Source: Bacteriovoracaceae bacterium UBA4097 (GTDB taxonomy: Bacteria; Bdellovibrionota; Bacteriovoracia; Bacteriovoracales; Bacteriovoracaceae). From it: a stretch of 64,000 nucleotides of DNA. Positions 9,378 through 17,239 of the stretch are shown piece after piece (the stretch's first letter is position 1; the number at the start of each line of letters is the position of its first letter). The stretch lies in assembly GCA_002381765.1 (NCBI GenBank), contig DFXX01000085.1, positions 88,210 to 152,209 on the forward strand, given 5' to 3'. Position numbers and translations under genes: made by a program. Under the pieces are notes generated by a model. That model saw nothing but the letters and a program-made list of their open reading frames with translations. It did no database searches and was not told the DNA's origin.

Positions 9378-9833
9378 ATGAATTTGAAGCTCATATACCC
9401 ATTTTTATCACTGCTACTTATCGCATGCTCCACCACTGGCAGTGGTCCTTCTCGCAAGATTGCTAGCATCAGATCCCATGTTGATGCTGATGTTATAGAG
9501 CTAGATAGCCCGATTAAAGCTGAATCAGAGAGCACTTTCTTAAAGACTAAATCCAAGGCCCATACCGTCTTTGATGAAGATGCCGCCAAATACGAGCGCC
9601 AAAAAAAGATCTCTCAGCTCTTAAATCAGATGGCCGGGCCCTTTAAGTTCTACCGCGTGAAAAAAAATGAAACCCTGGATTCCATTGCTAAAAGAATTTA
9701 TGGAGATCCTAATAAATCAAAACTCATTCATTCCTGGAACTATGAGGTTATTACTACCGCAGAAGATGTTCGTCCGGGAATGATTATAAAACTTCTCCCT
9801 CGAAGCAGAATGCCAGCTTCTACTTCCAAGTAG
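9378..9833 (+). CDS. LysM-domain lipoprotein
   Basis: A 151-residue lipoprotein. The signal peptide ends in LLLIAC, so Cys is lipidated at about residue 17. A C-terminal LysM domain covers about 93-143: FYRVKKNETLDSIAKRIYG, then the distal VRPGMIIKLLP. LysM binds N-acetylglucosamine polymers such as peptidoglycan. The stretch between is low-complexity and probably a linker. It lies 45 bases after the LysM-barrel gene and seven before the receiver-like gene, consistent with one transcript. Confidence 0.82.
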   Translation: MNLKLIYPFLSLLLIACSTTGSGPSRKIASIRSHVDADVIELDSPIKAESESTFLKTKSKAHTVFDEDAAKYERQKKISQLLNQMAGPFKFYRVKKNETLDSIAKRIYGDPNKSKLIHSWNYEVITTAEDVRPGMIIKLLPRSRMPASTSK

Positions 9834-9840
9834 GACTATT

Positions 9841-10263
9841 ATGAAAATTGCTTTTTTAATCGATTGTTCAGAAGATCAAGTTGAGAATGTAAAGACCTCG
9901 ATGAGTGAGTTTGGTTATTCTTGCATCCCAACTAATAACCCGGAAGAAATTGATCAAACGGGTAAGCAAATCGGAAAAGTCGTGCTGTGCTTCACTGATG
10001 CCAAGGCTTCCTATCGCTTTCTAAAAACTTGCAGTTCATTAGAATTTAGAATGCTTAACTTACTATTTTTGAAAGGTAAGCCTAAGATGACTGAGGATGC
10101 GGCCCGTAAAATCAGAGAAGTAGATTTAAACCTTATTGTAAGATACGATAACCAGGTCATGAGTACGCTCATCAAAAAGTTTGAAAATCAAAAACAAGAC
10201 ACCACGGAAGAAATAGAATTTTTGGTCTCAAGTGAAAGAGGAAGAGATGACGAAGCAGCTTAG
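9841..10263 (+). CDS. Receiver-like protein lacking phosphorylation site
   Basis: A 140-residue cytoplasmic protein of no firm family. Its start (MKIAFLIDCSEDQVENVKTS) and alternating strand-helix pattern recall a receiver fold. However, the phosphoacceptor Asp expected after the third strand is not there: VVLCFTDAKAS is the nearest match, and no KP motif follows. It may be a pseudo-receiver. The 3' end overlaps the next gene, a true receiver, by 17 bases, so the two are translationally coupled and may interact. Confidence 0.5.
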   Translation: MKIAFLIDCSEDQVENVKTSMSEFGYSCIPTNNPEEIDQTGKQIGKVVLCFTDAKASYRFLKTCSSLEFRMLNLLFLKGKPKMTEDAARKIREVDLNLIVRYDNQVMSTLIKKFENQKQDTTEEIEFLVSSERGRDDEAA

Positions 10264-10669
10264 TGAGAAAATTGCCAACCTGCAATTCTTGATAGTGGAT
10301 GACTTCGAAAGCATTCGGGTTATGCTAAGTGAATCCTTAAAGAAACTTGGCATCAAGAAAATTTTGATCGCCACTTCAGGCAATCAGGCCTTCAAGACTA
10401 TTCAGGAAAATATTAGCAAAGAAAAAGAAGTTCAGTTTGTTATTTCGGACTTCAATATGAAAGACGGAACGGGTCTTGATCTTATTAAAGCGGTTAGAGG
10501 TCAGGAATCTCTAAAGAAGCTTCCCATGCTGCTCCTTACTTCCCAATCAGAACTAGAAGTTGTCCTTGAATGCATTCAGGCAGGAGTAAATGATTATTTA
10601 ATCAAGCCCTGGAAGGATGAAGATCTGAATAAAAAAATCACCGACATCTGTAAGGGTGTCTACAAATAA
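10247..10669 (+). CDS. Single-domain response regulator
   Basis: A 140-residue stand-alone receiver with D18-D19, phosphoacceptor D68 in FVISDFNMKDG, T98 in LLTSQ and K120 in IKPW. The ATG at 10247 is preferred over a GTG at 10232 because GAGG lies five bases upstream. No output domain is present. It ends the FecR/LysM gene series and stops exactly beside the convergent methyltransferase gene. Its kinase is not obvious; the membrane kinase at 3823-6351 is a candidate. Confidence 0.88.
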   Translation: MTKQLSEKIANLQFLIVDDFESIRVMLSESLKKLGIKKILIATSGNQAFKTIQENISKEKEVQFVISDFNMKDGTGLDLIKAVRGQESLKKLPMLLLTSQSELEVVLECIQAGVNDYLIKPWKDEDLNKKITDICKGVYK

Positions 10670-11629
10670 TCAGAAAAATCTTTTTACCTGAAGCCTATTA
10701 GCAAAAATCTTAAATTCAACCTTGAAAGCTTTTCCTCTTAACCAATGAGGAATTGTAAGAAAGGCATTGGCCCAATGACTATCGACTTCCTGATGATCAT
10801 TAATGTGAACGAGATCAGTCTTGGTATCCTTGATTTTCATCCATAATTTAAGATGTGAGCTCTTTGAAGCCTCGAAGGAAAGAATGACTGTATCTGGCAA
10901 TTCTAGTTTCTTTAAATCACAATGGAAAAGTAGTTTTGACTCTCCCATGGTTTCCCAATGAGCGGATCGGGAAGCTAAGTAATCCTGCTCCCAGAAACTC
11001 TGACAACCGAAGATATTCAATTCATTTAAAGGATAACCATCAAAAGCAGCAATCTGAGCTTCATGAGAGATGATCTCACTCCATACTGGACGAACCCATA
11101 CCTCTAAGGAATCAGGAACGATAAGAGAGTTTTGAGTTATAATACCTTCTGTGCGGAGGGCCCGAAAGATAGGAATAAGATTCTCTCCCATTCCAATGGA
11201 GCCAAATAACTCATGCACGATGACATCAGGGGCACCTTCTTCAAACTGCTCAAGTCTCAGATAAAGAGCATCATCAGAAATCAGTTCAGCTCTTCCCTCT
11301 TTTATATAGTCTTTCATAAGATGGCGATAGACTGCTTGTAGGGCGGGATTTTGCTCAACCGAGTAGACTTTCTTAGCACCCCACTTCAAGGCAAAGTACG
11401 AGAGAATACCAGAGCCAGTTCCCACATCCAGGACAATTTTATCCAAAACTTTCGGCTTAATGATATCGCTATAATATTCCAGGCGTCTCTTGTCTTGAAG
11501 CATAAGGAGATGCCAACGAGGAAGGGCGTCCCCTGCATCGAAAAACTCTACAGATAAGTCCTCAGGCCCTTTCCCGAGAGACTCTCCAATAACCGAAGCG
11601 ATAAAATCATTGTTTTCTAAATCATCCAT
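10670..11629 (-). CDS. Protein arginine methyltransferase-like SAM enzyme
   Basis: A 319-residue cytoplasmic enzyme. The SAM-binding motif VLDVGTGSGILS lies at 66-77, with the acidic residue E92 ending the next strand. HELFGSIGMGE at 139-149 has two Glu nine residues apart, the same spacing as the double-E loop of PRMTs. SHW at 284-286 sits where PRMTs have the THW loop. A WHLLMLQDKRR segment at 39-49 resembles the PRMT N-terminal helix. Together these point to a PRMT-type N-methyltransferase. Bacterial members exist but are uncommon and their substrates are mostly unknown. The gene stands alone, convergent with a receiver gene. Confidence 0.72.
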   Translation of the reverse strand: MDDLENNDFIASVIGESLGKGPEDLSVEFFDAGDALPRWHLLMLQDKRRLEYYSDIIKPKVLDKIVLDVGTGSGILSYFALKWGAKKVYSVEQNPALQAVYRHLMKDYIKEGRAELISDDALYLRLEQFEEGAPDVIVHELFGSIGMGENLIPIFRALRTEGIITQNSLIVPDSLEVWVRPVWSEIISHEAQIAAFDGYPLNELNIFGCQSFWEQDYLASRSAHWETMGESKLLFHCDLKKLELPDTVILSFEASKSSHLKLWMKIKDTKTDLVHINDHQEVDSHWANAFLTIPHWLRGKAFKVEFKIFANRLQVKRFF

Positions 11630-11665
11630 CTCATGAGCTTAGACCGTGCTCTTAAGAAGCACAAG

Positions 11666-12850
11666 TCAGTTCTTGAGTGCTTGTAGTTTTCCACTTCGGG
11701 ATTGAATGAGTATCCAATGAAAGAAAAAGGCTGCTAAGGCCGCCATAAACATAACAGAAGTCATAGGAACAAGTGATCCATCATGTAAACTACTGACAAG
11801 AGTTGAACAAAGGGCAGAAACCGAGAACTGGAAAGTCCCCAGAAGGGCAGAAGCACTCCCTGCTGACTTCTTTTGGTTGGCCAGAGCTGAAGCTGCAGCA
11901 TTAGGAGCAATTATTCCCATGGTGAGTATAAAGAGAAAAAGAGGCATGCAAACCGACCAAACCGGACCTTGCAAGAGCCCTGCTATCAAAAGAAAGAGAC
12001 CCGCTATAAGAGTGACTGGCAGAGTCTTTTGAATGAGCTCAGCAGGAGAATACTTTCTTAACAGCCATGAATTGACCTGTGAGAAGAGAGTAAGACCGGC
12101 AGCATTAACGCCAAATAAAATGGAGTATTCACCTGGAGTAAATTTGAAATGCTCAATAAAAACAAAGGGAGAGCCTGTGATGTAGGCAAACATACCGGCA
12201 TAGATAAAGCTCAGAGAGAAAGCATATCCCGTAAAATTGCGATCCTTCAAAACCTCCAGATAGTTGTGAAGCGCCTTGTTTAACTTATGATCAGGATGAG
12301 GTGTTGAGGTTTCTTTCAGAAAAAAGTATACCGAGAAAAAAGTCACAAAACTTACTGCCGTAAGAAACCAAAAGATAGACCTCCAACCAATTGTTGTCAT
12401 CATTGCCCCACCTAAAAGCGGAGCAAGAATGGGAGCGACTCCCATAATAAGCATGAGGAGTGAGAAAATCTTGGCCGATTCTTGAGGTCGATATAAATCA
12501 CGTACCACGGCCCTACTAATGACCATCCCAGCACAAGACCCTAAGGCCTGAAGAAATCTAAAGGCAATTAGCCCCTCCACACTATCAGTAGTCGCACATA
12601 AAAGAGAGGCAACTCCATAAAGAACTAGCCCAAAATAAAGCGGACGCTTTCTGCCAAATCGATCCGTAAGGGGACCATAAAAAATCTGGCCCGCGGCAAT
12701 GCCTACAAAAAAAGAGGCCAGGGAAAGCTGAACCGAGGAGAGATTTGCCCCAAAATCTTTAGCAATTATAGGGAGGGCCGGCAGATACATATCGATCGAA
12801 AGAGGACCAAAAGCTGAGAGTAGACCAAGAACCAGGATAATAATATTCAT
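11666..12850 (-). CDS. MFS efflux transporter, Bcr/CflA family
   Basis: A 394-residue, 12-helix inner-membrane transporter. The family signature is clear: the first helix contains FGPLSIDMYLPALP, loop 2-3 has GPLTDRFGRKRP, and helix 4-5 has RFLQALGSCAGMVISRAVVRD. Bcr/CflA proteins export drugs such as bicyclomycin or chloramphenicol and sometimes cysteine. The length is normal. A 13-bp palindrome lies 43-55 bases upstream and may be a repressor site. It is not in an operon. It could in principle export the siderophore made from 15.5 kb onward, but nothing in the sequence shows this. Confidence 0.9.
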   Translation of the reverse strand: MNIIILVLGLLSAFGPLSIDMYLPALPIIAKDFGANLSSVQLSLASFFVGIAAGQIFYGPLTDRFGRKRPLYFGLVLYGVASLLCATTDSVEGLIAFRFLQALGSCAGMVISRAVVRDLYRPQESAKIFSLLMLIMGVAPILAPLLGGAMMTTIGWRSIFWFLTAVSFVTFFSVYFFLKETSTPHPDHKLNKALHNYLEVLKDRNFTGYAFSLSFIYAGMFAYITGSPFVFIEHFKFTPGEYSILFGVNAAGLTLFSQVNSWLLRKYSPAELIQKTLPVTLIAGLFLLIAGLLQGPVWSVCMPLFLFILTMGIIAPNAAASALANQKKSAGSASALLGTFQFSVSALCSTLVSSLHDGSLVPMTSVMFMAALAAFFFHWILIQSRSGKLQALKN

Positions 12851-12892
12851 GTCTTCGGTATAACAGATGAGAGTGGTCTAGAAAAGAAAATG

Positions 12893-12905
12893 TTAACCTG
12901 GTTAA
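12893..12905. promoter_or_regulatory. Perfect 13-bp palindrome upstream of MFS gene
   Basis: TTAACC-T-GGTTAA is a perfect inverted repeat with one central base. It lies between the divergent MFS gene (start 12850) and the secreted-protein gene (start 12997). The position fits a dimeric repressor such as a TetR- or MarR-type regulator of the efflux pump. No regulator gene is adjacent. Functional assignment is inference. Confidence 0.35.
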
Positions 12906-12996
12906 GTATTTTTAAACAGGAATTGATTAACGAGTCCCATTATCGGTAAATATTGTCTTGCTTGGTAGGAATTGAGGAATTAGCTAAAATGATAAA

Positions 12997-14037
12997 ATGA
13001 AATTGCTTTGTCTTATATGCTTTCTTCTCCCTTTTTCCTTAGAAGCTGGCCCATTTCATCAAGAGTTTCGAAATCTGGGCTTCTATGCCTTAACTCAAGC
13101 GGGGCCTGCTCATTTAGGCATCGATCAAATCTATTTTAAAACAGAGCGTGAATTTGCCCTCATAAAAACCAATCTTCCGGGTCACTACCCCCTTGATACC
13201 CCGATCGAGACCCCTAAGGGATTAATGGTTTATCGCAAAGAGGGAAAATCCACTACTCTCTTTTATTTCAGAGGACTGAACCTGGAGAATGTGAAACTCA
13301 TCATGAGAAAGCTTAACCACTCGGTTACTTCTCTTCCTCTCTCTCTGCCTGTTGCTCATGCCAATGACTGTCAGGAAGCCTTGGGTGCTCCTATCATGGA
13401 GTCAGAAGGAGATCTCAAGCAGATCACGGCCTTCGCCTCTTGGGATCTCTTAAAGGGATGTTTATCAGGTATTGGAGAAGGGGCATATGCTAGTACCGTC
13501 GGTGTGGTTAAGAGTCTAACTCAGGAAGCCGCTAGCTTTGCTGAAAATCCTATTCAGTACATGGAGAAAGCGGGAAATCAAATTGAAGAATTCCTGGTTA
13601 AGACGGGGGCCTTAATGAAGGGGCTTATTACTCATCCGGACAAAACTCTAGCAGATTTAGGCAGAGGTCTGGGAGAGAGCTGGGAGAAGATCTCTCATAC
13701 CGTTAATCAGATGAGTCCTGAAATGAAGGTCAGCTTTGTTTGCAATCTCCTAGGGTCCCTGGGAATAGATGCCGCCATGATGTTTATATCAAGCGGTACC
13801 TTGACTCCCAAGATTATACTCACCGTGAATAGCATCTCGAGCAAATTCTCGCTCTCTTCTAAGATCCTCACGCTCTTAAGTAAAGATCACTCAAGAATCA
13901 AACCTGAGAAACGAGAAAAGTTTATGCAAGGTCTCTTCTTGAATAAGTTTCCTGATGAAGACATCAAACACCTCAATGACCTTACCCATCTCGGCGAAGC
14001 AGTGAGCTTAAGGACACTCTCATGCTATATTCAATAA
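12997..14037 (+). CDS. Secreted protein with toxin-delivery-like region, unknown function
   Basis: A 346-residue protein with a signal peptide (LLCLICFLLPFSLEAG). The N-terminal 125 residues look like a compact unknown domain. Residues about 145-290 are helical, with amphipathic and small-residue-rich helices (SGIGEGAYAST and LGSLGIDAAMMFISSGTL). This reminds me of the pre-toxin regions that precede catalytic domains in secreted polymorphic toxins. No catalytic domain follows in this gene; instead the next gene, overlapping by 16 bases, encodes a small secreted protein. I cannot assign a function. A role in prey or competitor killing is speculation. Confidence 0.55.
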   Translation: MKLLCLICFLLPFSLEAGPFHQEFRNLGFYALTQAGPAHLGIDQIYFKTEREFALIKTNLPGHYPLDTPIETPKGLMVYRKEGKSTTLFYFRGLNLENVKLIMRKLNHSVTSLPLSLPVAHANDCQEALGAPIMESEGDLKQITAFASWDLLKGCLSGIGEGAYASTVGVVKSLTQEAASFAENPIQYMEKAGNQIEEFLVKTGALMKGLITHPDKTLADLGRGLGESWEKISHTVNQMSPEMKVSFVCNLLGSLGIDAAMMFISSGTLTPKIILTVNSISSKFSLSSKILTLLSKDHSRIKPEKREKFMQGLFLNKFPDEDIKHLNDLTHLGEAVSLRTLSCYIQ

Positions 14038-14546
14038 TCATCTTTCTAAGCTTCTCGGTTTTTGGCTCCCCTTCTGGGGCCATGAGGCAATGCATGACCA
14101 ATGTTCTTATGACCAGAGGACATACCTACTCTTCAATTGAGTCTAAAAGAATTGCTCAAGGCGAGAGGGCCATAAGTAAGGAGTTCCGACAGATAATAGC
14201 TAACTCCACTCCAGGGGATTATAATAAACATATCAAGGCCAAGACCATTAAAGAGGCCATGGATCTCAGTAGCAAAGGTCTTGAGCATGCTCAGTATATT
14301 CCCGGCATTAATCGGGTCTCACTTGAAAAACATGCTCTGGTAAATATGAAGGGTCATTATAAATCATTTAATGAAGGTGGAAAGAAAGGAACTCTTTATA
14401 AATTTGTTAAATTTCAAGATGACATTGGCTTTGATGGTGGAGAGGGAACTCAGTGGTTGAGAGTTGAATGGAGTAGCGGGACCTACCATGGCCACCCCAT
14501 CAGTACCAAAAGACTTCAGAAACAGTGTCCGGAGTGCATTCCTTAG
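14022..14546 (+). CDS. Small secreted protein, possible nuclease-type toxin
   Basis: A 174-residue protein with its own signal peptide (LYSIIIFLSFSVFGSPSGA). The C-terminal third has a pattern of spaced basic, His and acidic residues: EKHALVNMKGH near 105, FDGGEGTQWLRVEW near 145 and YHGHPIS near 157. Such arrangements are seen in small secreted RNases of the BECR fold, but the match is by eye only. It overlaps the upstream helical secreted protein by 16 bases, so the two are made together. No immunity-like gene is adjacent; the 3' neighbour is a convergent hydrolase overlapping by four bases. Confidence 0.5.
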   Translation: MLYSIIIFLSFSVFGSPSGAMRQCMTNVLMTRGHTYSSIESKRIAQGERAISKEFRQIIANSTPGDYNKHIKAKTIKEAMDLSSKGLEHAQYIPGINRVSLEKHALVNMKGHYKSFNEGGKKGTLYKFVKFQDDIGFDGGEGTQWLRVEWSSGTYHGHPISTKRLQKQCPECIP

Positions 14547-15385
14547 AGAACCGAAACTTCCAAAACCATTGGTTTATGATCACTTCCCATGGCATCACCA
14601 AAGACTCTAGCATGCTTCACATCCAGACCTCTGACAAAACTATGATCAAGGAAATGGTTCCCAAATTTCATTCTCAAATGGCCATCGATAAATTTCACCG
14701 GACGAAGACCCACTTTCGAGATGGCCTTCATAAGATAGTCAGTGCGGGCCCTATGATGAGTATTGAAGTCGCCAGCAAGAAGCACTGGTCCCTGGTGTTT
14801 GATGATTTCATCTAAGGCCTGCTGAATATGATCCTGAAAGCATTTATTTCGGGTGAAGTTAATGGCATGAATGGAAATGACTAAAAGCTCTTCTTCTCTT
14901 CCTAATAAAGGATACTTTGAGATGGCCATGGCCTTGGGAGTTTGAAGAACAGGTTCATGACAGCTAGAATGCTTTATCAGAACCAGGGATGGCTCGGTGC
15001 TTGAACCCACCATATTTCCCGTTCCAGCACCATCAAGTTGGCGATAGAGATAGGTCAGTCCCAGATCCCATCTCACCATAGAAAAGCTATTGATAGTTTC
15101 CAGGAAACGTGGACTTTGAAAAAATTCCTGAATCAGAAAAAGGTTTTTATCTTCTCCGAAACGCTGAAATTCCTCATCCCAAAGTTCCTTCTTTGCCCGG
15201 AAGATATTCCAAACCAGGACTTTAATCTTCGAAGGATTCAGGGCTTCCTCGGTGGCGTAACCACTAGTTTGATGGGCCTTCTCAATGGGCACACTCTCAT
15301 AATAACGAGAAAAGGGGCCGGGAATGGCCTGGGCCGATCCAAGGGAAAAGAAAGTCAGCGCTATAACAAAGAAAATTCGATCCAT
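14543..15385 (-). CDS. Secreted endonuclease/exonuclease/phosphatase-family hydrolase
   Basis: A 280-residue protein with a signal peptide (FVIALTFFSLGSAQA). The EEP superfamily motifs appear in order: VLVWNIFR, FLIQEFF with the metal-binding Glu, IHAINF with the catalytic His, LLAGDFNTHH, LDHSFV and the terminal SDHKPM. All catalytic residues are present. EEP enzymes cleave phosphodiesters in DNA, RNA or phospholipids; which applies here cannot be told. Export suggests an extracellular or periplasmic substrate such as prey nucleic acid or lipid. The gene is convergent with the small toxin-like gene. Confidence 0.85.
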   Translation of the reverse strand: MDRIFFVIALTFFSLGSAQAIPGPFSRYYESVPIEKAHQTSGYATEEALNPSKIKVLVWNIFRAKKELWDEEFQRFGEDKNLFLIQEFFQSPRFLETINSFSMVRWDLGLTYLYRQLDGAGTGNMVGSSTEPSLVLIKHSSCHEPVLQTPKAMAISKYPLLGREEELLVISIHAINFTRNKCFQDHIQQALDEIIKHQGPVLLAGDFNTHHRARTDYLMKAISKVGLRPVKFIDGHLRMKFGNHFLDHSFVRGLDVKHARVFGDAMGSDHKPMVLEVSVL

Positions 15386-15483
15386 GAATTATTCACCTAA
15401 AATGGTTAAGTAAATAGTTTATAGATTACCGCTCATCCCGGCAAATTTCTTATAAAACTGTGCAGAGCAGTAAGAATTATATA

Positions 15484-15509
15484 TTGACCAGACAGCTGTT
15501 TGGTAATAC
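15484..15509 (+). promoter_or_regulatory. Candidate promoter with embedded 18-bp palindrome for siderophore operon
   Basis: A TTGACC box (15484-15489) and a TAATAC box (15504-15509) lie upstream of the first siderophore gene with a short 14-base spacer. ACCAGACAG/CTGTTTGGT at 15487-15504 is an inverted repeat with eight of nine pairs matching and fills the spacer exactly. That placement would suit a repressor. It does not look like a classical Fur box. Confidence 0.35.
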
Positions 15510-15544
15510 AAACACATATCCAGCCTGTCAAACCAAGGTTAAGA

Positions 15545-17239
15545 ATGCTAGAAGCACTTTCTTATCATCATTCGGCCACCGCTTTTCTCAACTCACTTCT
15601 TCTGGAGTATCAAGACGTCAGAATTAGTGAGACGGAAATCATTTTTCCTCTATCTGAAAGTTTGCTTATTATCATTCCTTTAAAAAAGCGCTCTCTCTTG
15701 GGTAGGCATAACTATCAAGGAGAATTCTTCTTAAAAACAGCTGATGAAAAAAAAGAAATAAAGTTCAAAGAGCTTATCACCCTTATCTGTGATCACTTGG
15801 CAATAAAGCTAGATGCTCGTCCTGATCAGAAAAGTGCCTTTATTAAACGCGTTCTAAATTCTGCCGACAACATCACGCAGTTTCTTATAAAGCGGGAAGA
15901 TGATCTTAAAAACTTCTTTGCTCTCCAAAAAAATTTCAAGTTCTCTGAGCAGGCACTCCTCCTCGGGCATGCCTTTCATCCAACTCCAAAAAGCAGAGCT
16001 GAGTTCAATAACGAGGATGCTCATAAATATTCACCTGAGATGAGGGGAAGTTTCCCCTTAGAATGGATCCTTTTAGATCCTAAACTATTCTTTCAGAAGA
16101 CTTCTACTAACTTTAAAGAAGAAGATTGGCTAAAGGAAATCTTTTTAAAGGATATGATTTCTCAGGTAGAAATAAACAGGGGGTTCATTCCCTATCCTCT
16201 CCACCCCTGGCAGAAAAAATTTCTTCTCGAAAATGAAGAGATTAAAAAATATATTGAAGATAAAAAAATCATCCCTTTAGGTAGTGGAAAAACAATTTGG
16301 TATCCCACATCTTCACTTCGTACCCTCTATGCTGACTCCATTCCTTATATGCTGAAATTCTCCTTAAATGTGAAACTCACCAACTCTGTTCGCCATCTCT
16401 TTCTGCATGAACTTGAAAGAGGTCTTCAGCTTCACGATGTCATGACCCATAAGCAGGGTCAGAAGTTCGTTCAAGAAAATCCTCAATTCACTGTGATTCA
16501 TGAACCAGTATTTGCGGGAATTAAAGACAGAAATGGAAATCCTATTCAAGAAACTCTTATCATGGGAAGAATAAACCCATTTCAGGATGAAAGCGAAGCA
16601 GTGGTCGTGGCCACATTGACTGAAATCAATGTATTCGAAGAAAGAAGCCTTCTCAGTAAATATCTGGAAGACTCAAGGCTCACTCAGAGAGCATGGTTTA
16701 AGGAGTTTCTTGAAGTGGCCATAAGACCTCTGCTTATGGCACAGGCCAATTATGGAATTCTACTGGGATCTCATCAACAAAATATGATCCTGGAGCTCAA
16801 AGAAAATAGACCTTACAAATCTTATTTCCGGGACTGTCATGGCACGGGCTATAGCAAGCTGGGGTTTGAGAACTTCAAAAACGACATAGCCTCCATCGAC
16901 ATGAGTAATGGAAATGTGCTTATGGGCGATGAGGCAAATTTTCTTTTTGGCTACTATGTCATCATCAATTCCACCTTTAATGTTATGGCAGCTATCGCTG
17001 AAAACAGTAGTGAGAAAGAAAGTGAGCTCATCCAGGAACTGAGAGAATTCTTGCTCAAGCTAAAAGAGCGTGGACTTAACGATCCAGCGTTCATCGATTA
17101 TTTGCTCTATAACAAAACCCTTATGCATAAGGGGAATTTCTTTTGTTCTTTTAGAAATATTAATGAAAACACTGAAAATAGCCCCCTCTCAATTTATACT
17201 CAGATCAAAAACCCTCTTCTTGAAAGGAGCGGATTATGA
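15545..17239 (+). CDS. IucA/IucC-family NIS siderophore synthetase (first)
   Basis: A 564-residue ATP-dependent ligase that joins a citrate-type carboxylate to an amine or hydroxamate during siderophore assembly. Family motifs are visible: GHAFHPTPKSRAEF near 145, PLHPWQKKF near 220, PTSSLRTLY near 255, KLTNSVRHL near 280 and RDCHGTGYSKLG in the C-terminal FhuF-like part. ATG 15545 is chosen over a TTG at 15500 because AAGG lies seven bases upstream. The stop overlaps the acyltransferase gene as ATGA. It holds the place of iucA in an iucABCD-iutA order, though motif content alone does not prove it is IucA rather than IucC. Confidence 0.92.
   Translation: MLEALSYHHSATAFLNSLLLEYQDVRISETEIIFPLSESLLIIIPLKKRSLLGRHNYQGEFFLKTADEKKEIKFKELITLICDHLAIKLDARPDQKSAFIKRVLNSADNITQFLIKREDDLKNFFALQKNFKFSEQALLLGHAFHPTPKSRAEFNNEDAHKYSPEMRGSFPLEWILLDPKLFFQKTSTNFKEEDWLKEIFLKDMISQVEINRGFIPYPLHPWQKKFLLENEEIKKYIEDKKIIPLGSGKTIWYPTSSLRTLYADSIPYMLKFSLNVKLTNSVRHLFLHELERGLQLHDVMTHKQGQKFVQENPQFTVIHEPVFAGIKDRNGNPIQETLIMGRINPFQDESEAVVVATLTEINVFEERSLLSKYLEDSRLTQRAWFKEFLEVAIRPLLMAQANYGILLGSHQQNMILELKENRPYKSYFRDCHGTGYSKLGFENFKNDIASIDMSNGNVLMGDEANFLFGYYVIINSTFNVMAAIAENSSEKESELIQELREFLLKLKERGLNDPAFIDYLLYNKTLMHKGNFFCSFRNINENTENSPLSIYTQIKNPLLERSGL

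Noticed and set aside
11666..12850. MFS pump as the siderophore exporter
   Set aside because: Bcr/CflA membership points to drug export, and three unrelated genes on both strands separate it from the siderophore operon.
15386..15544. Search for a classical Fur box before the siderophore genes
   Set aside because: AT-rich stretches are present but none approaches the GATAATGATAATCATTATC consensus well enough to call.
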